A DNA stretch of 33,969 bases, taken from positions 1-33,969 of the forward strand of contig NZ_JAAKZV010000067.1 of NCBI RefSeq assembly GCF_011044975.1, given 5' to 3'. The first letter of the stretch is position 1, and the number at the start of each line of letters is the position of its first letter. The position numbers and the translations under genes were made by a program. Below the pieces are notes generated by a model, which was not told the origin of the DNA, did no database searches, and saw nothing but the letters and a program-made list of their open reading frames with translations. Source of the DNA: Streptomyces coryli (GTDB lineage Bacteria > Actinomycetota > Actinomycetes > Streptomycetales > Streptomycetaceae). Positions 15,515 through 22,146 of the stretch are shown piece after piece.

Positions 15515-15529
15515 TCAAAGTTTCTTTGA
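15515..15529. promoter_or_regulatory. Operator-like dyad between ASST-like and XRE-cupin genes
   Basis: TCAAAG (15515-15520) and CTTTGA (15524-15529) are perfect arms around TTT. It lies 35 bases before the ASST-like start in an AT-rich patch, and TTGACA on the minus strand (15514-15519 in plus coordinates) overlaps the left arm as a possible -35 element. The XRE-cupin protein is the obvious candidate to bind it. Confidence 0.55.
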
Positions 15530-15640
15530 TACGAGCAATTGGGTTAGAACTTAGGGGGCGTTTGTGACAGCGGCGTTGCAGCCGTACGAAGCCCTGTTCT
15601 GCGGGTGCGTAGGCTGCTGGCAGCGGAGGGGAGTTCGGGG

Positions 15641-16216
15641 ATGGCGGACGAGGAGAGCGGCGGGCCGCGCGTGGGCGCGGGCATCCGCCGGCGGCGCAGG
15701 TCGCTGGACCTGACGCTGGCGGAAGTGGCCGCCCGCTCGGGCCTGTCGGCCCCGTTCCTCAGCCAGATCGAGAACGACCGGGCGCGCCCGAGCATGCGCT
15801 CGCTACAGCTGGTCGCGGACGCCCTCGGCACCACGGCCGTACAGCTGCTCGCCGCGGCCGAGCCCGCCCGCGAGGTCGACGTCGTACGGTCCGCCGAGGC
15901 GTCGGCGCTGGACGCGGCGGACGACGCCCGGGTCCGCCCGCTGGTGCGGGGCCATCACCAGCTGCACGCGCTGGAGTTCACCGGCGACCACGACGGGGCG
16001 CGGGAGTTCCGGCACCGTAACGACGAGCTCATGTACGTGGCCGACGGCGCCGCGGAGGTCGAGGCGGAAGGCCGCAGCTACCGCCTCGCCCGCGGCGACA
16101 CCCTCTACCTCACCGGTGGCGTCCGCCATCGCTGGCGGGCGACCGCGCCGGGCACGCGGGTGCTGCTGGTCGCCGTAGCCGACCACATCGAGGCAGCGGC
16201 GGACCCGCGGGCCTGA
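15641..16216 (+). CDS. XRE-type HTH regulator with C-terminal cupin
   Basis: A 191-residue two-domain regulator. An XRE helix-turn-helix occupies about residues 10-70 (GIRRRRRSLDLTLAEVAARSGLSAPFLSQIENDRARPSMRSL read in parts). A cupin follows at about 105-185, with HRNDELMYVADGAAEVEAEG and LARGDTLYLTGGVRHRW; the cupin His pair suggests a bound metal or small ligand. The ATG at 15641 follows GAGGGGAG; the frame also opens at 15605. Regulators of this build (PuuR, SutR types) sense amines or sulfur compounds and usually control a neighbour. The divergent ASST-like/permease pair is the natural target. It converges on the aminopeptidase gene with 14 bases between stops. Confidence 0.88.
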   Translation: MADEESGGPRVGAGIRRRRRSLDLTLAEVAARSGLSAPFLSQIENDRARPSMRSLQLVADALGTTAVQLLAAAEPAREVDVVRSAEASALDAADDARVRPLVRGHHQLHALEFTGDHDGAREFRHRNDELMYVADGAAEVEAEGRSYRLARGDTLYLTGGVRHRWRATAPGTRVLLVAVADHIEAAADPRA

Positions 16217-16230
16217 CAAGGGTCAACCGC

Positions 16231-17211
16231 TCAGATACGGCCGGGTGGTGCCGATCGCGTCGCGAAGCGGTCGATGGCTGCGACGACGGCCGACGCGGTC
16301 TCGCCGCCGCCCGCACCGTGGCCCTCGCGCTCGATGACGGTCAGCTCCGCGTCCGGCCAGGCCTGCGCCATCCGCCACGCGGTGTCCAGCGGGCTGCTGA
16401 TGTCGATGCGGCCGTGGATCAGTGCGCCCGGGATGCCCGCCAGCTTGGCGGCGTCGCGCAGCAGGGCGTCGTCCTCGAGGAACGCCGCGTTCGCCCAGTA
16501 GTGGGTGACCAGGCGGGCGATGCGCATCCGGCACACCGGGTCCGCGTAGCGGGGGTCGGGCTCGTGGCCCGGGTCGGTCGCGACGTGGGTGTCCTCCCAG
16601 CGACACCACTCCAGCGCTGCCTTCTCGCGCACCTGCGGGTCCAGATCGGCGAGCATCCGGGCATACGCGGCCGCCAGGTTGCCGTCGCGTTCGGCCGGCG
16701 GGACGGTATCGCGGAAGCGCGCCCACTCCTCGGGGAAGATCCGGCCCATGTCGCGGGTGAGCCACTCGACCTCGCGGTGCCGGCTGTTGGTGACGCTGAA
16801 CAGCACCAGCTCGCTGACGCTCCGCGGATGCTCCTCGGCGTACGCGAATCCGAGGGTGGCGCCCCACGAGCCGCCGACCACGAGCCATTGCCCGATGCCC
16901 AGATGGCGGCGCAACTGCTCGATGTCCGCGATCAGATGCCAGGTCGTGTTGGCCTCCAGCGAGGTGGCGAAGTCGGCGGCGTCGGGGGTGCTGCGTCCGC
17001 AGCCGCGCTGATCGAAGAGCACCACCCGGTACGCCGCCGGGTCGAACAGCCGCCGCCAGAACGGGGTCGCCCCGCTGCCGGGCCCGCCGTGCAGCACGAG
17101 CGCCGGCTTGCCCTTTGGATTTCCGCAGGTCTCCCAGTAGACGCGATGGCCGTCGCCGACATCGAGCATGCCGTGCTCGTACGGCTCAATCGGCGGGTAC
17201 AGCTCAGCCAT
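16231..17211 (-). CDS. pip: Prolyl aminopeptidase, alpha/beta hydrolase (S33)
   Basis: A 326-residue cytosolic peptidase that removes N-terminal proline. The start ATG at 17211 (MAELYPPIEPY) matches the conserved family start; the frame extends 23 codons further into the operator region. All S33 landmarks are visible: oxyanion motif HGGPG at 41-45, DQRGCGRS at 67-74, nucleophile elbow GGSWG with Ser115, the acid in HGRIDISSP and the His in EREGHGAG. The DTVPPAERDGNLAAAY and LEWCRWEDTHV segments are the typical cap region. Length and motif order fit PIP well. It is divergent from a MarR gene across a perfect 20-bp palindrome, an unusually dedicated control for a housekeeping-type peptidase. 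Confidence 0.93.
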   Translation of the reverse strand: MAELYPPIEPYEHGMLDVGDGHRVYWETCGNPKGKPALVLHGGPGSGATPFWRRLFDPAAYRVVLFDQRGCGRSTPDAADFATSLEANTTWHLIADIEQLRRHLGIGQWLVVGGSWGATLGFAYAEEHPRSVSELVLFSVTNSRHREVEWLTRDMGRIFPEEWARFRDTVPPAERDGNLAAAYARMLADLDPQVREKAALEWCRWEDTHVATDPGHEPDPRYADPVCRMRIARLVTHYWANAAFLEDDALLRDAAKLAGIPGALIHGRIDISSPLDTAWRMAQAWPDAELTVIEREGHGAGGGETASAVVAAIDRFATRSAPPGRI

Positions 17212-17241
17212 TGGCCCCGACCTCCACGTCTCGCCCCGGAT

Positions 17242-17261
17242 ATCTAACAGCGCTGTTAGAT
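17242..17261. promoter_or_regulatory. Perfect 20-bp palindromic MarR operator
   Basis: ATCTAACAGCGCTGTTAGAT reads identically on both strands without a spacer. It lies 30 bases from the aminopeptidase start and 7 bases before the MarR start. Uninterrupted dyads of about this size with TAAC/GTTA ends are usual MarR-family sites. The right end (TTAGAT, 17256-17261) could be the -10 of a leaderless marR transcript. Confidence 0.75.
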
Positions 17262-17268
17262 TAGCAGG

Positions 17269-17748
17269 ATGAAGAACCACCCCGACCAGGCCGCCTTGGG
17301 CACCCTGCTACGCCACGTGCTCGAACTCCTCGACGACGGCGTGGCCAAGGTCTACGTGGACCAGGGCTTGCCGGAGTACCGCCCCCGGTTCTCGCCGGTG
17401 GTCCGCGCGCTGGTCGCCGACGGCCCCCTGCCCATCCGCGCGCTGGCCGAGGCGGTCGGCGTCACCCACTCCGCCGCCAGCCAGACCGTGGCGCAGATGG
17501 TCCGCGCCGGTCTGGCGGCCCAGGCGCCCGACCCCGCCGACGCCCGCCGCCGCCTGGTCAGCCTCACCCCGCAGGCCCGCCGGCTCTTGCCGCAGGTCGA
17601 CGCCGAGTGGACTGCGACGGTGGCGGCGCTGGCGGAGTTGGACGGGGAGCTGTCCATGCCGCTGGGCACCCTGCTCACCGAGGCCGCCGAGGCCCTGGCG
17701 CACCGTCCGTTCGGAGAGCGCATCGCCTCGGTGCTCGGGCGGGACTAG
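17269..17748 (+). CDS. MarR-family regulator
   Basis: A 159-residue winged-helix protein. The DNA-binding region is LPIRALAEAVGVTHSAASQTVAQMVRAGLAA followed by the wing with DARRRLVSLTPQARRLLP (read in parts, about residues 52-105). Helices on both sides would form the dimer interface. Starting at the ATG 17269 gives almost no room for a ribosome site (AGCAGG directly abuts it), so translation may be leaderless. It is divergent from prolyl aminopeptidase and almost certainly binds the 20-bp palindrome between them. Its TAG stop overlaps the TAG stop of the convergent sulfatase in a shared CTAG. Confidence 0.88.
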   Translation: MKNHPDQAALGTLLRHVLELLDDGVAKVYVDQGLPEYRPRFSPVVRALVADGPLPIRALAEAVGVTHSAASQTVAQMVRAGLAAQAPDPADARRRLVSLTPQARRLLPQVDAEWTATVAALAELDGELSMPLGTLLTEAAEALAHRPFGERIASVLGRD

Positions 17749-19166
17749 GAAGCGTATGGCAGCAGGCCGGCGTCGGTCTGCTCCCATGCCGTGCGCAGGC
17801 GGTCGAGGAGCTCCGGCTCGGAGCGGGCCTGGTCGGCGAGTTCGCGCGGGTCGGCGGTGAGGTGGAAGAGCTGGTCGGCGCCCGACTTGCCGCGGTAGTA
17901 CTTCCAGTCACCGCGGCGCAGCGCCCGCTCCCCGCGTACCCGCCAGAAGAGGTCACGGTCGGGTGCGTCCTCGCCGCGCAGCAGGTAGCCGGCCAGGCTG
18001 GCCCCGTCCAGGGGATGGGTGGAGGCCGGGCGGGCGCCGCCGAGCTTGAGCAGCGTCGCCGTCCAGTCAGGGCTGAACACCGGGACATGGCTGACCTGGC
18101 CGCCGCGCAGCCGGGTCGGCCAGCGGGCGATGGTCGGCACGCGGATGCCGCCCTCCTGGAGCGACGATTTATTGCCGGACAGCGGCCAGTTGTACGACCA
18201 GCGCTCGCCGCCGTTGTCGCTGGCGAAGATGACCAGGGTGTCCTCGGCCTGCCCGGAGCGGTCCAGGGCGTCGAGGACGGTGCCGATGGAGCGGTCCAGG
18301 TCCTCGACCATGGTTCGGTAGATCTCCAGTGAGCCGCCGTCGTCGTGCCACAGCGCCCGCTGGTCGCCCGCCTTGATCCGGGCGGTGATCTCGGCCGACG
18401 TCTGCTCGTCGCCGTCCGCGATCCACGGCCAGTGCGGGGTGGTGAAGTTGAGGTTCAGCAGCCAGGGCCGGCTCTGCTCGCGGCGCTCGGAGACGAAGTC
18501 GGCGGCGCGCTCCGTAAGGATGCGGGTGTAGTAGCGCAGGTCCTTGTGCTGCGCGTCGCCCTCGTAGAGGTCGTACTCGCCGTTCCCGCTCAGCTTGGAG
18601 TAGTACTCCAGCGCGCCGCCGAAGTTGCCGAAGAAGGTCTGCCAGCCGGACTTGGTGGGGGAGTAGTCCGGGAGGAAGCCGCAGTGCCACTTGCCGATCA
18701 GCGCCGTGTCGTAGCCGACCCCGCGCAGCAGCGAGGCCAGGGTGGGGTCGCCCGGCTCCAGGCCCACGGACTTGTCCGCTATCGGCTCCGCCAAGCCGCC
18801 CTTCGTACGGCCCGGGTAGCGGCCGGTGTAGAGGCTGAAGCGGGTGGGGGAGCAGGTCGCGGAGCCGGAGTAGGCGTGGGTGAAGCGGACGCCCTGGCGG
18901 GCGAGGCGGTCCAGGTGCGGGGTGCGGATGTGGGTGGAGCCGTAGGAGGACAGGTCGGCCCAGCCGAGGTCGTCGCCGAGGATGAAGAGGATGTTGGGGC
19001 GGCGGGAGCTGGCCTTTGTGTCGGCGCGGAAATCCCGCTCCGGTGGGTGGGGTTGGGCCTGCCGGGTGGCGGCGGCCGCGGTCGTGGGTGCGGCGAGGGC
19101 GCCGGCGGCGGCCGAGGCGGCCGATGCGGCCGTGAAGGCGCGCCGGGACAGGGGAGAGGAGGGCAT
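17745..19166 (-). CDS. Tat-exported sulfatase (formylglycine type)
   Basis: A 473-residue secreted sulfate-ester hydrolase. The start at 19166 has GGAG 8 nt upstream and begins the Tat signal directly (SRRAFTAASAASAAAGALAAP, residues 7-27 in part). The sulfatase fold is clear: metal site NILFILGDDLGWAD at 58-71, the formylglycine motif CSPTR at 105-109 within SATCSPTRFSLYTGRYPGR, GKWHCG, and the second metal/sulfate site FASDNGGERW. The Cys must be oxidised by a formylglycine-generating enzyme, which is not in the window. It probably releases sulfate from extracellular sulfated carbohydrates or aryl esters. Upstream lies a cysteine-type leader peptide, which suggests the gene is switched on by sulfur or cysteine shortage. 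Confidence 0.92.
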   Translation of the reverse strand: MPSSPLSRRAFTAASAASAAAGALAAPTTAAAATRQAQPHPPERDFRADTKASSRRPNILFILGDDLGWADLSSYGSTHIRTPHLDRLARQGVRFTHAYSGSATCSPTRFSLYTGRYPGRTKGGLAEPIADKSVGLEPGDPTLASLLRGVGYDTALIGKWHCGFLPDYSPTKSGWQTFFGNFGGALEYYSKLSGNGEYDLYEGDAQHKDLRYYTRILTERAADFVSERREQSRPWLLNLNFTTPHWPWIADGDEQTSAEITARIKAGDQRALWHDDGGSLEIYRTMVEDLDRSIGTVLDALDRSGQAEDTLVIFASDNGGERWSYNWPLSGNKSSLQEGGIRVPTIARWPTRLRGGQVSHVPVFSPDWTATLLKLGGARPASTHPLDGASLAGYLLRGEDAPDRDLFWRVRGERALRRGDWKYYRGKSGADQLFHLTADPRELADQARSEPELLDRLRTAWEQTDAGLLPYAS

Positions 19167-19319
19167 GGCGGAGCTCCGGTCCGTGGTCGGGGGAGGAGGG
19201 TGCGTGGCAGGTCGGCGGGGGACACTCCGGCTGCGGGCTGTGGCCTGGTGCCGTAAGCAGTCGGGAGCCGGGGCTTCCACGGCCGCCGTCAAGCGGCCGG
19301 ATGCTCACCCGGCGTGAGG

Positions 19320-19412
19320 TCAGCCGCGGCGACAGCAGGCGCTCGCCACGCGACCGAAGTCAACGTGACGGCGCTGGGTGAGCGCGAGGCGCGCTGCACG
19401 GGTCTGCGGCAT
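19320..19412 (-). CDS. Cysteine-type leader peptide upstream of the sulfatase
   Basis: A 30-codon ORF (ATG at 19412, TGA ending at 19320) that translates to a peptide ending in RRHVDFGRVASACCRRG. The RxHVDxxRVAS-x-C core followed by tandem Cys codons (TGC TGT, residues 26-27) is the conserved signature of the tiny actinobacterial peptides annotated as putative leader peptides. In mycobacteria and relatives, Cys-ending upstream ORFs are known to control downstream sulfur genes by cysteine-responsive attenuation. Starved ribosomes would stall at the Cys codons and change access to the sulfatase start 153 nt downstream. On the minus strand TTGACC (19442-19447) and GACGAT (19419-19424), 17 nt apart, place the transcript start at or next to the ATG, so the peptide may be translated leaderless. 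An in-frame GTG at 19436 is a less likely start. Confidence 0.82.
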   Translation of the reverse strand: MPQTRAARLALTQRRHVDFGRVASACCRRG

Positions 19413-19418
19413 CCGGTG

Positions 19419-19447
19419 ATCGTCGCGGCGGCACACCGGCAGGTCAA
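19419..19447 (-). promoter_or_regulatory. Putative promoter of the leader peptide and sulfatase
   Basis: On the minus strand a -35 TTGACC (plus 19442-19447) and a -10-like GACGAT (19419-19424) are separated by 17 nt. The -10 ends 6 nt before the leader ATG. The -35 is good and the -10 poor (3 of 6), which is common in Streptomyces. Confidence 0.4.
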
Positions 19448-19541
19448 ACGGCGTCCGAGCAGCGGGACTCCGCGGGGCGGTAGCCGGATCGCATGGTGGA
19501 CGGGCGGGATGTGCGGGTGCGCCGCGATCTCCGGATAGAGA

Positions 19542-20438
19542 ATGACCCCGTACGCAACACCTCTTGGCGGATGGGGAGTGGCACGGGGCATGGGCGTTTC
19601 ATGGGGCGCGCGCCGCAAGCGGCTTGGCTATCAGGTGCAGATGGACACCGCCGTCGCCGGCATGATCGGCCTGCCGCACGCGAGAAGGCTGGACCGGCTG
19701 CACGAGTACGGTGACCTCCTGCTGCACGATCCGTCCTTCGTCCTCCTGCGGATCGAGAACAACGGTGCGCGACACATCGACACCAGCGACTACACCGCCT
19801 CCGCCGCGGACCAGACCGGCATCCGCATCCACTTTCCCGGCCGCCGCATCGCCGACGTGGCGGTGACCGAGTTCAGCGATGACGTCGTACGCGTCCCCTT
19901 CGAACTCGGCGCCGGCTTCGACTTCGGGCTGAACGTACGGGACGGCGCCATCGAGTTGCCCAAAGTCCCGCTGCACCGCTCCGCGCACTACAAGGTCTTC
20001 GCCGTCCTCGACCGCCTGCCCGGCGACGACCGCCAGGTCCCGAGCGCCCCGAGCGATGCCGTGGTGGTGAGCGGCGGCGTCCGCGACGGCGAGATCCAGG
20101 CGATCCGAGGCCGGCGTGGCACCCCGCGGTCTCCCCGCGCCGAGCGCCGCCGAGCCGCCTGGCTCGCCGCCGCGGCGGCCCTCGCCTACGTGGCCGCCTT
20201 CTTCGCCGCGCGCCCCGTACTCACCGAGATCCGTGCCGACCAACTGGGCCCCGGAGACGCCCCGGACGTCATCACCGCGATCGGCGCCCTGGGCACCGCG
20301 ATCGGCCTGAGCACCGCCGCGATCATCAAGGCGGTCGCGTCCCTGATCCACGCGAAGGCGGACATGGTACGAGCCCGCGCCGGCCTCGAAGCCGCCCAAC
20401 CGGCCGCCGAACCGGAACCGGCTGCGGAACAGGAGTGA
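19542..20438 (+). CDS. Unknown protein with C-terminal membrane segments, coupled to the P-loop gene
   Basis: A 298-residue protein I recognise only by resemblance to a group of Streptomyces proteins that carry ARRKRLGYQVQMDT near the N-terminus, followed by a beta-rich domain with SFVLLRIENNG, GIRIHFPGRRIADVAVTEFS, ELPKVPLHRSAHYKVFAVLDR and SGGVRDGEI (about residues 26-190). In the members I remember, a membrane helix precedes ARRKRLGYQ; here that helix is missing. Instead two hydrophobic stretches follow the domain (about 208-230 and 243-267), then an alanine/glutamate-rich tail. The N-terminal 16 residues may not be translated, since an ATG at 19590 is also possible. The stop overlaps the next gene's possible GTG, and the AGGAG just before the stop serves that gene, so the two are probably one unit. 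Function unknown. Confidence 0.65.
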   Translation: MTPYATPLGGWGVARGMGVSWGARRKRLGYQVQMDTAVAGMIGLPHARRLDRLHEYGDLLLHDPSFVLLRIENNGARHIDTSDYTASAADQTGIRIHFPGRRIADVAVTEFSDDVVRVPFELGAGFDFGLNVRDGAIELPKVPLHRSAHYKVFAVLDRLPGDDRQVPSAPSDAVVVSGGVRDGEIQAIRGRRGTPRSPRAERRRAAWLAAAAALAYVAAFFAARPVLTEIRADQLGPGDAPDVITAIGALGTAIGLSTAAIIKAVASLIHAKADMVRARAGLEAAQPAAEPEPAAEQE

Positions 20439-20443
20439 CCGCG

Positions 20444-21589
20444 ATGACGCCGGCCTTTCCCGTGCTGTGGCTCTGCGGGCCGCCGGGGGTGGGGAAGACC
20501 ACGGTCGCGTGGGAGATGTACTCCCAGCTCACGCGGGCCGGGGTCGACTGCGGCTTTGTCGACATCGATCAGCTGGGCATGTGTTATCCCGAGCCTGCGG
20601 AGGATCCGGGGCGGCATCGCATGAAGGCCCGCAACCTTCACGCGGTGGTCGCGGGCTTCCGGGAGGCGGGTGCTCAGGGGCTCATCGTGTCCGGTGTCGT
20701 CGACCCTGCCCGTGGAGTGCTGGCCGACCGGATTCCGCGTGCGGGGGTGACGGTGTGCCGGATGCGGGCCGACCGGGATGTGCTGCGGGAGCGGTTCCTC
20801 GGCCGCGGCGCTCCTGCCGACCTGGTCGACGACGTGCTGCGCGAGGCGGACGCCCTCGATGCGAGCGACTTCGCGGATCTGTGTGTCGGCACGAGCGGGA
20901 TGGATGTGGCGCAGGTCGTGCGCCTTGTCACGGAGCGCACCGATGGCTGGCTCGCCACCGCTCCGGTCCGGTCGTCCGACGCCCCTGAGCCCCAGCCGGC
21001 GCCTCCCGCCGACGGCACCGTGCTGTGGCTGTGCGGCGCGACCGGTGTCGGCAAGTCGACGGTCGGTTTCGCGGTGTACCAGCGGGTCCTGAGGGCCGGC
21101 GTCGCCGCCGCGTATCTCGACCTCGACCAGCTGGGCTTCTGCCATCCGGTCCCGGAGGACGATCCTGGCAATCACCGGGTCAAGGCCCGTAACCTGGCCG
21201 CCGTCCGGCGCACCTACCGGGCCGCCGGGGCGCAGGTCCTCATCCTGACCGGCCCGGTCGAGGACGAGACGGCAGTCAAGGCGTACGCGGACGCGCTGCC
21301 GGGGGCAGACCTCCGGCTGTACCGGCTCCATGCCGAACGGGAGCACCTGACCGAGCGCATCATGTCCCGTAGAGAAGGCGGCAGTTGGGCTCAGCCTGGT
21401 GATCCGCTACGGGGGAAATCCGTCGCGCACCTGCGCCACGTCGCCGACGAGGCGGTGTCCTCGGCAGCCGCCCTGGAAGCCGCCGGGATCGGCGATCTGC
21501 GCATCGACACCGACGCACGTACCGTCCAGGAGACAGCCGACACAATCGCCGCCCACGCCGGCTTACCGCCCGGCGTCAGGCCTTCTTGA
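20444..21589 (+). CDS. Tandem-duplicated P-loop kinase/ATPase-like protein of unknown function
   Basis: A 381-residue cytosolic protein made of two copies of one P-loop domain. Copy 1 (about 7-170) has Walker A GPPGVGKT at 12-19, [10 protein letters not shown] at 40-49, KARNL at 61-65 and SGVVDPARG. Copy 2 (about 192-375) has GATGVGKS at 198-205, [10 protein letters not shown] at 226-235, KARNL at 247-251 and TGPVEDE. Both begin with VLWLCG. The small domain and the Asp after the second strand resemble nucleoside/gluconate/APS-kinase-like folds rather than large AAA+ ATPases. Both Walker A motifs look intact. I start at the ATG 20444 (AGGAG, 8-nt spacer); a GTG at 20435 overlaps the upstream stop. 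The partner and any substrate are unknown. The 3' end overlaps the convergent zinc-ribbon gene by 14 bases. Confidence 0.8.
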   Translation: MTPAFPVLWLCGPPGVGKTTVAWEMYSQLTRAGVDCGFVDIDQLGMCYPEPAEDPGRHRMKARNLHAVVAGFREAGAQGLIVSGVVDPARGVLADRIPRAGVTVCRMRADRDVLRERFLGRGAPADLVDDVLREADALDASDFADLCVGTSGMDVAQVVRLVTERTDGWLATAPVRSSDAPEPQPAPPADGTVLWLCGATGVGKSTVGFAVYQRVLRAGVAAAYLDLDQLGFCHPVPEDDPGNHRVKARNLAAVRRTYRAAGAQVLILTGPVEDETAVKAYADALPGADLRLYRLHAEREHLTERIMSRREGGSWAQPGDPLRGKSVAHLRHVADEAVSSAAALEAAGIGDLRIDTDARTVQETADTIAAHAGLPPGVRPS

Positions 21590-21929
21590 CCACGCTGGAC
21601 TTCAGCTGCATGGACCCGAAGCCGTCGATCCGGCAGTCGATGTCGTGGCCGTCCACGCCGTCGACCAGCCGGATGTTGCGCACCTTCGTGCCCGCCTTGA
21701 TGCCGGACGGGCTGCCCTTGACCTTGAGGGCCTTCACGACGGTGACCGTGTCGCCGTCGTGGAGGACATTGCCTACGGAGTCGCGGACCACGCGCTCCTC
21801 GGAAGCCGCGCTCTCGGCGGCCGCCCCCGGCACCCATTCATGGCCGCACTCCGGGCACACCATGAGGGCGTTCATCTCGTAGGTGTACTCGCTGCCGCAC
21901 TGCGGGCAGGCGGGAAGATCTTCGCTCAC
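21576..21929 (-). CDS. YjdM/PhnA-like zinc-ribbon protein
   Basis: A 117-residue protein with an N-terminal zinc ribbon (CPQCG at 8-12 and CPECGHEW at 25-32) and a C-terminal SH3-like PhnA domain: [25 protein letters not shown], then [16 protein letters not shown] and [22 protein letters not shown] (read in parts). This is the YjdM (formerly PhnA) family. Despite the old name it is not a proven phosphonoacetate hydrolase, and the role is unclear. The family length (about 110-115) matches. No phosphonate genes lie nearby. It runs opposite to the P-loop gene and slightly overlaps its end; upstream lies the 217-bp gap before the dehydrogenase operon. Confidence 0.88.
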   Translation of the reverse strand: MSEDLPACPQCGSEYTYEMNALMVCPECGHEWVPGAAAESAASEERVVRDSVGNVLHDGDTVTVVKALKVKGSPSGIKAGTKVRNIRLVDGVDGHDIDCRIDGFGSMQLKSSVVKKA

Positions 21930-22031
21930 GCCGTCACATTAGGCGGGTCATCCCAGCTCCGCATGTTCCGCCGCGCTCCGCAGCCCGGGGACGCGGCGCC
22001 GGCCCGACGGGTGCGTCCCGGACACCGCCGT

Positions 22032-22056
22032 AGGGGTGTACCGGCACCACACCCCT
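22032..22056. promoter_or_regulatory. 8-bp inverted repeat upstream of the dehydrogenase operon
   Basis: AGGGGTGT (22032-22039) and ACACCCCT (22049-22056) are perfect arms with a 9-nt spacer. It lies about 90 bases before the alcohol dehydrogenase start in the gap shared with the zinc-ribbon gene. It may be an operator or an RNA stem; no poly-T run follows. Confidence 0.4.
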
Positions 22057-22146
22057 CGACGGTGCTTCGCCGCGGGCGTCGCGGGCCGGTTAGCTGGGTG
22101 ATGCAGCACTCCGCTTCCCGGCACGTAAGAAGAAGGAAGACCCCTC

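Larger units (their letters stand above)
19167..19541. other. Non-coding leader between sulfatase and the next divergent gene
   Basis: About 375 bases. The left part (19167-19319) is the 153-nt gap between the leader peptide and the sulfatase. It contains a 7-bp stem (CGGCCGC/GCGGCCG in either direction, 19280-19299, 6-nt loop) about 20 nt after the leader stop. The sulfatase ribosome site is embedded in an 8-bp palindrome, GGAGCTCC (19170-19177). No poly-U run follows the stem, so a translational rather than a termination mechanism is favoured. The right part holds the leader peptide and its promoter, then about 95 bases upstream of the membrane-protein gene where I see only a weak TAGAGA -10-like element. 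Confidence 0.5.

Noticed and set aside
19280-19299. Intrinsic terminator between leader peptide and sulfatase
   Set aside because: The 7-bp stem is not followed by a U-run, so it is recorded as a possible attenuator stem rather than a terminator.
19289-19618. A 109-codon minus-strand frame overlapping the leader region
   Set aside because: No codon bias or domain, and the leader peptide in a different frame has a recognised conserved core.
21576-21929. Phosphonoacetate hydrolase
   Set aside because: The old PhnA name is misleading for this zinc-ribbon family, and no phosphonate genes are nearby.
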